From contig CAKMXJ010000037.1 of assembly GCA_928724745.1 (NCBI GenBank), forward strand, positions 1,116,001 through 1,180,000: a stretch of DNA of 64,000 bases, in the 5' to 3' direction. A model generated the notes under the pieces. That model ran no database searches, was not told the origin of the DNA, and saw only the letters and a list, made by a program, of their open reading frames with translations. This document shows, piece after piece, positions 56,536-64,000 of the stretch (position 1 is the first letter of the stretch; every line of letters starts with the position of its first letter). Source of the DNA: Anthracocystis setariae (Eukaryota; Basidiomycota; Ustilaginomycetes; Ustilaginales; Ustilaginaceae). The position numbers and the translations under genes were made by a program.

Positions 56536-57759
56536 GATTTTATGTAAATGATCGATTAGCTCGGATCAGGCTGAAAGACGTCGCTAGGGAAGTTGTTGAT
56601 GGGAGTAGCGTCCTCTGGAGACAAGAGGGCACACTGCGGATGTCACCTATGCGACCTAGGTGAGATGGGTTACCTCCGAAACACAGAAAGGAGATACTGA
56701 AGGCGGTAATGTGATGGATCCCTCAAAGTATCCGCGGGTGGATAGCTATAGAGGGGGAGGAAGAAAATGAGAAAGATGAGGGGACGAGGATGGGATGCGG
56801 AATCAAGATGAGGATGGGAAGGAACACAAGAAGAACTCGAGCACAAAACTGCCCATTGCAGCTGGGAAGAAGGAGAAAAAAAAAAAAAGTTCAACTTTGG
56901 CGAGGACCAACTTTTCTTCTTCTTTCTTGTGCATTTGGCGTGCGTGTGGACAGTCGCGTTGCTGCCAGGGCCGAACCAACAGCCAAAAAAAAAAAAAAAA
57001 AAAAGCAAAAAAATCATCAAAAAAAATCAAATCAATGTAAACCAATTCCATCCTCGATGCCGCCTTTCAACAGCGGAAGCGGCAGCGGCACTAAACTCTG
57101 TCCTTCTGATTTTCGGTCTTTCCTTCAAAAAAAGTTGGTGCGTGCATGCTCCTCGAGAAGTGTTGCTCTGTGTCTGTTCAGCGGCGAACTGCAAGTTGGA
57201 AAAAAAAGGGAACAAAATTTGTGCCCGCGACAGAGTGTACAATTTGAGTTTTCTTGCATGGTGGGGCTGTTGTGGCTTTTGACTTGTCAACAATTTCGGG
57301 TCTCGCACGAAAGACCTTTATTCCGTGATCGACAATTGGACACGGTGGAAATTGCTAGGCTGTCGAAAATTGGCATCATCATCCGCAGCAAAAAAGAGCC
57401 ACGGGCTGATTGGTCCAGAAGTGGAGGTCTGCGTGGGATGAGTGAGAGAGAGAGGGAAGAAGCGGAAAAGTTAGACAGTAGTCAAGAGGCAGACAGACCT
57501 CTTAGGCTCAGTCGCTCGAATTTTGGAAACTGTGCCTCTATATCAACCATGCAAAACGAGGTCATCATCCTCTCTGCCTTTCATTCAGCATCAACCACGC
57601 TCACTTTAGCTGCACCTTCCGTCGTCATTATCATCCTTCGTCTACTAACCCATCTTTCCATCTTCTTTTTTTATACTGAGCCTAGCCTTTTCCAACGTCG
57701 TCCTCCATCCACAGCTACAGACTAGTATCGCACACACCCACAATTGCTGACACTCGGCA
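56536..57759. other. Divergent intergenic region with poly-A tracts
   Basis: 1.2 kb between KAP123 (-) and the TMBIM5-like gene (+), with A13 at 56876-56888 and A20 at 56985-57004. A 311-codon open frame spans much of it, but its translation is mostly homopolymer-derived lysine and low-complexity sequence, so it is not called a gene. Confidence 0.5.
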
Positions 57760-58845
57760 ATGTTGAGGCCATCCTTCCAGACGTTGCAGCGCTCGCTTCG
57801 CAACTCTCTGCTGGTGACTCGATCTTCTGCATCCACCTCCACCACTGCCAGCAGAGCCGTTGCGCAGCCCCTGCGCTCTTTCACCTCGACGACCAGTGGC
57901 TTGCCCAAATCCTCGACACCGCTGGCTCACGTTCAGCAACAGGTTCGAGGTGTGCGCACCAGTCCTTTCCGTCCTAATGGTGGTGCTGGCACCGGTGGCC
58001 GCTTTTCCTTCGCAGCGCCCCACGCTGCACCCGCGGCTGATGCACCTACCAGCATCTCTCAACCCGGCGGATGGACTCGCGCATTGACGAGCCTTGGCAT
58101 CATCGGGGGCACCGCCTTCGCTGCCAACATGTTCTTCAACCGCGAAACTCGCGACGCATTGCATCCCGTCGAGGCCAACTACTTGCACAGTACCTTCCTG
58201 TACCTTGCTGGTGGCTTGACCCTCACTGGTGCCGCCGCGGTTGGTCTGCACCGCTACGGTGTTTCGCAGCGTGTTATGATGGCCAACCCCTGGTTGGTGC
58301 TCGGCGTCGGTCTCGTTGCTAGCATCGGTGGTATGCTCGGCGCCACCTCGCTTCCACCCGGTCACCCGATGAAGGTTCCTTCGTGGCTCCTCTTCAACGC
58401 ATCTCAGGCCGCCGTGCTTAGTCCGCTGCTGTTCCTCAACCCCGCCGTTCTTTCGCGCGCTGCGCTCTACACTGCCGGTCTTGTCGGTTCGCTTTGCTAC
58501 GTTGGCGCCACCGCCAAGGAGGACAAGTACCTCTGGATGGGTGGTCCTTTGCTCGCTGGCGTGACCATCGTCGCGCTGTCGTCGTTGGCACCCATGATCC
58601 TCCCTCGCACCGCCTTCCGCACCCTTGCCGCTACCGAGGCGCTCTCGCTCTATGGCGGTCTGGCCGTCTTTGGCGCCTTTGTGCTGTACGACACGCAGCG
58701 CATCCTGAAGCATGCTCAGGCAGTGCGCGCTGGATACACTCAGGGTGACCCGCTTGCCGAATCGATCGGCCTCGAGTTGGACTTTATCAACATCTTTGTC
58801 AGGATGGTCCAGATTCTTGGCATGCAGCAGAACCGACGCAAGTGA
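57760..58845 (+). CDS. Mitochondrial Bax-inhibitor-1 family protein (TMBIM5/GHITM-like)
   Basis: 361 residues, one exon. The N-terminal ~60 residues are rich in Arg/Ser/Ala without acids (MLRPSFQTLQRSLRNSLLVTR), a typical mitochondrial presequence. From about residue 105 there are seven or eight hydrophobic segments: ALTSLGIIGGTAFAANMFF, FLYLAGGLTLTGAAAVGL, LVLGVGLVASIGGMLGA and LYGGLAVFGAFVLYDTQRI. The last carries the family YDTQ block, and a final ELDFINIFVRMVQIL follows. It fits inner-membrane GHITM/MICS1 proteins, implicated in cristae structure and calcium/proton exchange in animals. The fungal role is unknown. Confidence 0.88.
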   Translation: MLRPSFQTLQRSLRNSLLVTRSSASTSTTASRAVAQPLRSFTSTTSGLPKSSTPLAHVQQQVRGVRTSPFRPNGGAGTGGRFSFAAPHAAPAADAPTSISQPGGWTRALTSLGIIGGTAFAANMFFNRETRDALHPVEANYLHSTFLYLAGGLTLTGAAAVGLHRYGVSQRVMMANPWLVLGVGLVASIGGMLGATSLPPGHPMKVPSWLLFNASQAAVLSPLLFLNPAVLSRAALYTAGLVGSLCYVGATAKEDKYLWMGGPLLAGVTIVALSSLAPMILPRTAFRTLAATEALSLYGGLAVFGAFVLYDTQRILKHAQAVRAGYTQGDPLAESIGLELDFINIFVRMVQILGMQQNRRK

Positions 58846-59428
58846 AGCTCCCAATCACTTGATCCATCCTCGTTCGCATCACAGTGTGCGTGCGCCATCG
58901 ACTGTATTACCACCCTTATTCCCGACTCGGCTCCAGCATCCCATCCGTTCGTACGTCCCTTCTTTTTTTTTGGTTTTTCTCCCAGCAGCGCCTCAACATT
59001 CGCAGCGAGTCTCATCCACCCTTCTCCACACCGCTCTTGGAAGTTTGTTCTAATGGTGTAAGATACCTACCTACCTACCTGCTTTGGCGAAAAGCATGAT
59101 GCATTGTTCCTCACTTCTCGACGAGGCCTGTGCGGTCGAGTGGGGTGCGAATTCTCTTCTTTCCCCCCCTTTCCTCTTCTCTTTTCTGGTTTCCTCTTCC
59201 CCTCCCCCGCTTCGTTTGAGTTGTTGAGCGTTTAGGTTGGTGTCCTCCCGTTATATTCATCACAGTATCCTTTTGTTTTTTCTTTCAGTGGATATCTGGT
59301 TGAGGGAAAAACGGGATAGATTGAAAGCTCCTCTTATTTGGGGGTTGCTCGACACGATATACACATTACCTAGCTAGTCGGGTAAGCGCTTCCACCGCTT
59401 CTGGGCAAGAAATCGATGTCGACATTCT

Positions 59429-59462
<34 letters not shown>

Positions 59463-59537
59463 GGCGCAATAAAGTGGTAAACGGTACAACAGTGTGTTTG
59501 TTTGGGAAGAGGTGATGTGTGCAAGTGTGATGGGGAG
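58846..59537. other. Convergent 3' flank with poly-T
   Basis: Shared 3' region of the TMBIM5-like (+) and cyclin (-) genes: a CCTA tetramer run near 59065-59080, T/C-rich stretches and T29 at 59434-59462. No gene. Confidence 0.45.
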
Positions 59538-61688
59538 TTAGAAGAGGTAGCGTTTGGCACCTTCGATACGATTTCGCTTTGCTATTGGAGTCGCTGGTTC
59601 GGCTGATAGTTCGTTGGTCTTGGTCACTCCACTCATCTCTACTGGATGTATTGCCCGCTTCTCCACCTCTGGTTCGATAAATGTCACCTTCAACGCCGAA
59701 ACCAACTTCCTTCTCCGAATCCTCTCAATCACCCTTCTCTGCGTCTCACTCAACGCCGCTGTTGGATCGCCATTCGTTCTACCCTGAGCTCGATTGTTCC
59801 TTCGATCCCCCTGACCCTGTCCCATCTGAACCCCAGTCAGCGGCTTGAACGAGATCGACACCGACTGTGCCGCTGGCATCATCGCCATACTCTGCATCGC
59901 CGCTTCCTCCACATCCAATCCTGCCATGGGCACAACATTCACCTCGGCCATAATCCCCACCTCAGCCAGATACGCGTCATCTGCACGCTGACGATCGTAC
60001 TCCAACCCGCGCAGGTAGATCTTGAGCTCGGTTAGCAGCGCCGACAACTCTTTGGTAGGCGCTGTTGGATCCGTACTGTTCGCAGGCTGGGAGCGATTCG
60101 ACGCTGGTTTCGAGGCTTGATTGTCAGACAATTGCAATTGAAGCTGCGCACATCGTGCCGAGTTGAGCCAGTCCACCAAGCCGAACGGAGGTGGCGAGTA
60201 CTCGTACTGCTTCAGCTTGCGACGTGCATTAGCGGGCGGAGCTGAAGGGTCGCTGAGACCAGCAGACGAAGAGGGCGAGGCTGCGATGGCGTCCAATGGA
60301 TCAGCTGGCGAGAGCGGCGAGGGCGTAGCTGCAGCGCTGCCACCGTAGCCGTAGGACGAGCCCAGTGTGGAGGCCGAAGTAGTCATGTAGAGCGAGGGCG
60401 GGAGTTGTGCGGCACAAGCCAAGTAGAGATCGAGAAGCTCGTGTACAGCCTCTTCGACGTCCTCGATGTGTACGCGACACTCAGGGTCGCAGCCTGCGAA
60501 CGGCTCTGAGAGTGGAATGTAAGTGGCTTCTCCCGTTGGGATCGCTTCGGTAGACGCCGAAGTAGCCGAGACAGACTTGATGCATTCCAAGAACGTCGTG
60601 AGCGCATCTTGTTGCTTGAGGTTGGGATCTTGCTTGGATTCATCCTGGCGTTCGGAGACCAGAGTGGTGCTGGAGGGCGGTCTGGCCAGCAGAGCGGCGC
60701 CGTACAGGGCAGCGACGGCAATCACGTTGGGCGAATACTGCATGGGGGCAGTGGTCCGGAAGAGATCTGCTGCGACCTTCCATGCAGTCCTGATAAACGA
60801 TTTGGATAAGCCACTTCTCCTGCCCAACTTGATGACCATCTTGAGGGCAACATTGGCGTTGCTGTGAAAGTTGAAGCAGAGACTTTCTAGGATCAGTTTT
60901 TCGGACTGCATGAGACGTTTTCGATCATGTTCGAGGATGTTGGGATCGATATCACCTTCGCCTACACTGCCGATGGGCATAGCAAGAGGACGGGGAGAAG
61001 GTGGCTCAAGGGTGGAAGTGGAAGCTTGCTTGCGCTTCTGGCCTGCCAGGGTGGGGAAGGAAGGCTCTTGAGTCAACGAAGCAGCGGATGGGCCAACACT
61101 GTCGGGGACGGAAGAAGCGCCCTTGACGAGCTGAGGAAATCGGAGAGCATAGCTGGCCAGCAGAACATCTCTTGGTTTTTTGTTGGTATCGTTGAGCTTG
61201 GCAGCCACGAATAGACTTGCAACGGCGATCTCGTGAAGTTGAAACTCGGCGGGCGAATAGAACAAGTGGAAGCGTTGGTAGATCTGCTGTGCGGTCGCGA
61301 TCGTCCTTTGTGGGAATCCGAGGCGTGAAGCGACAGCCTGAATAAAGCCGGTGACGATGTCACGGTTGTTCTGCCAGCTGGACGCCGACATCTTTGTGCC
61401 ACGTCTGCGAGCATAAAGAAGTTCGAGCTGAATGTTGGTGAAGTAGGCAACGTGGGAAAAGGTGGGAATCGAGAGTGGTTCGGGAAGGGGCGCTTGGGTT
61501 AAGGCATTTCCATTTGTCGAAGCATCTGTCGAAGCAGGCTGCAGTGCTGCAGGAGGATCGTGATTAGGTATGGTACGAGATGGACCTGTTGGAGGAGCAA
61601 AGTGGCCAGATGCGCTTGATGAAGGATAGGCTGCGTCGTTGCGCCGAGCAGGGCGGTCGGGCATCAGCCCGCGAAGATGAGTTGGCAT
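59538..61688 (-). CDS. Cyclin K/L-like transcriptional cyclin
   Basis: 716 residues from the ATG at 61688 (MPTHLRGLMPDR); an in-frame ATG at 61787 would add 33. A disordered Pro/Ser-rich start precedes the first cyclin box (~90-160: FTNIQLELLYARRRGTK, FIQAVASRLGFPQRTIATAQQIYQRF, VASLFVAAKLNDTNKKPRD). That box is split by an ~80-residue insert from ILESLCFNF. A second cyclin fold follows (AWKVAADLFRTTAPMQYSPNVIAVAALY, split across helices). The C-terminal ~350 residues are low-complexity. The pattern fits cyclins of RNA-polymerase-II CTD kinases (cyclin K/L/T, Bur2/Pch1-like); which one cannot be told. Confidence 0.82.
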   Translation of the reverse strand: MPTHLRGLMPDRPARRNDAAYPSSSASGHFAPPTGPSRTIPNHDPPAALQPASTDASTNGNALTQAPLPEPLSIPTFSHVAYFTNIQLELLYARRRGTKMSASSWQNNRDIVTGFIQAVASRLGFPQRTIATAQQIYQRFHLFYSPAEFQLHEIAVASLFVAAKLNDTNKKPRDVLLASYALRFPQLVKGASSVPDSVGPSAASLTQEPSFPTLAGQKRKQASTSTLEPPSPRPLAMPIGSVGEGDIDPNILEHDRKRLMQSEKLILESLCFNFHSNANVALKMVIKLGRRSGLSKSFIRTAWKVAADLFRTTAPMQYSPNVIAVAALYGAALLARPPSSTTLVSERQDESKQDPNLKQQDALTTFLECIKSVSATSASTEAIPTGEATYIPLSEPFAGCDPECRVHIEDVEEAVHELLDLYLACAAQLPPSLYMTTSASTLGSSYGYGGSAAATPSPLSPADPLDAIAASPSSSAGLSDPSAPPANARRKLKQYEYSPPPFGLVDWLNSARCAQLQLQLSDNQASKPASNRSQPANSTDPTAPTKELSALLTELKIYLRGLEYDRQRADDAYLAEVGIMAEVNVVPMAGLDVEEAAMQSMAMMPAAQSVSISFKPLTGVQMGQGQGDRRNNRAQGRTNGDPTAALSETQRRVIERIRRRKLVSALKVTFIEPEVEKRAIHPVEMSGVTKTNELSAEPATPIAKRNRIEGAKRYLF

Positions 61689-63064
61689 TTCAAAAGAAGG
61701 TTGGAAGCGTGCGCTAGTGAGATACCGTCGAGGTGTTGAGCATGGTATTGATAGGCTGTCTGCGATGTGAGCAGACCAAGGAGACAAGATGAGCCAAGAT
61801 GGGTGTCAAGATAGCCATGAAAGCAAGGTCCGAGCCACAAGACCCTGATGAGTCGATGTGATGCCGAACAAATTCGCGCGAGAAGAACGTCCATCACAAC
61901 TCAAAGTGGAGGGAAATGAATTTGTTAGATTTTCAAACAAAGGCTACTACTCTAGATGTTAGGGCACATGTAGTGCACTGCATGAGTTCGGCGTCTTAGG
62001 CTTGAAACGTTTGAAAAGTGGCGTGGAACGATGCGATGTTGGAGATTGACGCAAAGCTACGTGTTGCACTGCGATCAGTAAGTAGCAGGTAGTAGTAGTG
62101 CTGTGCAGCTACGGTTTCGAGGGTGTCCAACGGCGGCTAACCGACACGTCTGACGTGTCAACCAAACCCGATCGACAGGTGTGTAGTGTTGAGGCAATCG
62201 AAAGGCGGATCGTCGCAAGTCAGTTCCTCACATGTTAGCTTTGGGAGCGAAGCTTGCATGGTTGGTCTTGATCCGTGTCTGTTCTAACCTCAAGTTCAAG
62301 CACGATGCTGATCGAGACCAACGTAAGTAGTAGTGGTTCCGTAGCGCGTATTATTATTGTTTCGACAATCTGTGGGCATTTGATGTTGTTCGCATTCGGG
62401 AAACTGCGTGTGCTTTAACGGCAGGATGCCAATTGTATCGGCATATCCTACGCTTTTGTTGCTGTAACCTGCAACTTGAGCGACTAAGGGCTGCACTGTT
62501 CAGCGCTACTCACCGCCTTTAGTACAGTAGCGCTAGCTCTAGATTATTTCTCTGAGAGGTCACAGGTTGATTTGATTTTTTTTTTTTTTTTTTTTTTTGG
62601 CAAGTTTCAGAGTTTGGCTTTTTGGCTAACGTCGTCACAGGCAACGCTTAGGTAGTAGTAGAGTCACAGAGTGGAAACAGGCCGATTGTGACTTTAGACT
62701 ACAGGGACCAAGGTTCGGTCTTTAGGTTGGCTCGCACTACGCATACCAACACAGTTGCACATTTCGGCCTCTCTCGCGTTAAGAGGCTTCTCTGCTCTCC
62801 ACCATTCCCATCGTCAGCTCGCTCGCGGCGGTCCTCGTACACCATCATTGATAGGATTTCGTCGCGGCACCAACACCATCGTCCTAATCTAGCTGGATCC
62901 TCTGTCTCTTGCAACCCCGGTCCCATCTTGAACCCCTGCTGGACAGGCACATCGACGTGTTCACGTTTGCTTTACGACAAGAGCAAGACTAAGACGGACC
63001 TAGCTCGGCTCAGCTCTAATACTCATCTTTGATAGGTTGAGACTGCCTACATTTGCGGTCCATC
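61689..63064. other. Divergent intergenic region
   Basis: About 1.4 kb between the cyclin (-) and the channel gene (+). It contains T23 at 62576-62598 and TAGTAG triplet runs near 62090 and 62655. No gene recognised. Confidence 0.4.
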
Positions 63065-64000
63065 ATGCCACCTACTCCTCCACCTCAGGTGCGCTCTCAG
63101 GAGTCTCTTTCCGACGCAAGCGTCCAGCCTGGCCTCCCCTCACCACCGTATCAGCCGCACAATCCACTAGAGTCCCTACCGCCCATCTATGCCAGCCAGC
63201 CCAACCTTGCTACTCAGTCGCCACAACCCTCTCCCAATCTGCTTCACGATGCTGCCCTAGCCGCTTTGGCATCTGGCGAAGCCAACACTTCGGCTTCACT
63301 CAGCCCTGGCACAGTCTCGCCTACGCACCGCAAATCTAGGCAGGACCATCGTCTCTACGAACACGGCATCCTCGAGCGTCATGGTCGCTCCGACTCTCCT
63401 TCTAGCTCGCAGCCTGGCTCGCGTTCCGGTTCGCGACCTCCCACCGCCGGTCTCCGTGTCGCCATCACAGATCCTCTTGCCGACTTTCGCGATCGCAACC
63501 TCGTCAAACCGTCGGGTCTTGGTCCCAAATCCGATTTCCCTCCTCACGAAACCAATCGTGCACCCGGTGCATTCAACTACGACATCAACGCTCCCATACG
63601 GCCCGCCTTTAGCAGACAGGACAGCGAGGTCTCGAGCACCGACGGTGGTGACCGCGATTACGGCGAGTTCAACTGGTCAGACGAGGAAGACATTGATGAG
63701 GCCGCGCGCTTTGAGAATGAAGAGGCAAAGCAGGTTCGCATGGGTCGCCTCAGCCTCTGGAAGATCCTCCACTTTCTCGCCACCACCTTCATCGGCAATC
63801 TTCTCGTTGCCGCCTGTCTCGTCATCCCCGTCATTGTCATGCACACGGTCTACCGTAAGAAATTGCCCCAATCTGCGCATCGCGACTTCGTCGCCGACAA
63901 CGTAGAGGCTTGGTTCATCTGGGCTGCGTTCAACCTCCATGTCGAATGGTGGATCCACATCCTCGTCGAGCTTTTCCCCAAAGGCGTTCTCGCCATCATC
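63065..64000 (+). CDS. Probable MscS-like mechanosensitive channel, N-terminal part
   Basis: An open frame from ATG 63065 (MPPTPPPQVRSQE) to the right edge, 312 residues visible with no stop. The first ~215 residues are disordered (Ser/Pro/His-rich). An acidic motif follows (EFNWSDEEDIDEAARF), then a basic segment and the first membrane helices (ILHFLATTFIGNLLVAACLVIPVIVM, split over two turns; WFIWAAFNLHVEWWIHILVELF). This resembles the N-terminal part of fungal MscS-family channels (Msy1/Msy2 of fission yeast). The pore and beta domain lie beyond the window, so the call is tentative. Confidence 0.5.
   Translation, partial: MPPTPPPQVRSQESLSDASVQPGLPSPPYQPHNPLESLPPIYASQPNLATQSPQPSPNLLHDAALAALASGEANTSASLSPGTVSPTHRKSRQDHRLYEHGILERHGRSDSPSSSQPGSRSGSRPPTAGLRVAITDPLADFRDRNLVKPSGLGPKSDFPPHETNRAPGAFNYDINAPIRPAFSRQDSEVSSTDGGDRDYGEFNWSDEEDIDEAARFENEEAKQVRMGRLSLWKILHFLATTFIGNLLVAACLVIPVIVMHTVYRKKLPQSAHRDFVADNVEAWFIWAAFNLHVEWWIHILVELFPKGVLAII

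Noticed and set aside
56790..57725. 311-codon plus-strand open frame between KAP123 and the TMBIM5-like gene
   Set aside because: It runs through A13 and A20 tracts, giving polylysine, and shows no conserved block; it lies where promoters are expected.

Overview
This window is nuclear DNA of a fungus, most likely a basidiomycete smut (Ustilaginomycotina, Ustilago/Sporisorium-like). The basis is gene-dense, GC-rich coding sequence, short GT-AG introns clustered at the 5' ends of genes, a 1610-residue class V myosin, an Ssp1-type fatty-acid dioxygenase, and intergenic DNA rich in TGTAC/CTGTA pentamers and long poly-T runs. The species cannot be fixed from the sequence alone.

Layout, left to right. 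1-6 kb: the 3' end of a PPPDE/thioredoxin/PUL gene, a decayed DUR3-type urea-transporter remnant, a DnaJ co-chaperone and a small hydrophilic protein. 6-20 kb: an OPT oligopeptide transporter, GAR1 and a ZNHIT2-like HIT finger protein transcribed divergently, the ssp1 dioxygenase, then a 3.2-kb gene-poor stretch and MMS2. 20-27 kb: a BTB-like protein, Shr3, a PB1/dead-retropepsin protein, a small hypothetical ORF, APRT and Rpn7. 28-38 kb: Y14 (RBM8A) and THOC1/Hpr1 in divergent orientation, cytosolic aspartate aminotransferase, ribokinase, Nse1 and a di-ubiquitin-AN1 fusion. 38-46 kb: a gene-free stretch with a (AC)56 microsatellite, then myo5. 46.6-51.7 kb: a complete DNA transposon. 52-64 kb: Kap123-like importin, a mitochondrial TMBIM5/GHITM-like protein, a cyclin K/L-like cyclin, and the 5' part of a probable MscS-like channel.

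The most unusual region is the transposon at 46557-51726. It has 12-bp perfect terminal inverted repeats, symmetrical subterminal AGTCAAATTT boxes and a candidate TAATA target duplication. It encodes a PIF/Harbinger-type DDE transposase and a Myb/SANT-like partner. It also carries a third gene whose product has the HxD...H...R pattern of 2-oxoglutarate/Fe(II) dioxygenases of the TET/JBP type, so it may carry its own nucleic-acid-modifying enzyme. A GC-rich non-coding block with a perfect 25-bp-arm hairpin separates the dioxygenase gene from the other two.

The host genes are mainly housekeeping: proteostasis, RNA processing and export, nuclear import, nucleotide and amino-acid metabolism, and transport. 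They are monocistronic and arranged as divergent or convergent pairs. Many have very short first coding exons (6, 10, 18, 26 and 34 nt), so exon models given here were assembled by hand from splice consensus, reading phase and family similarity.
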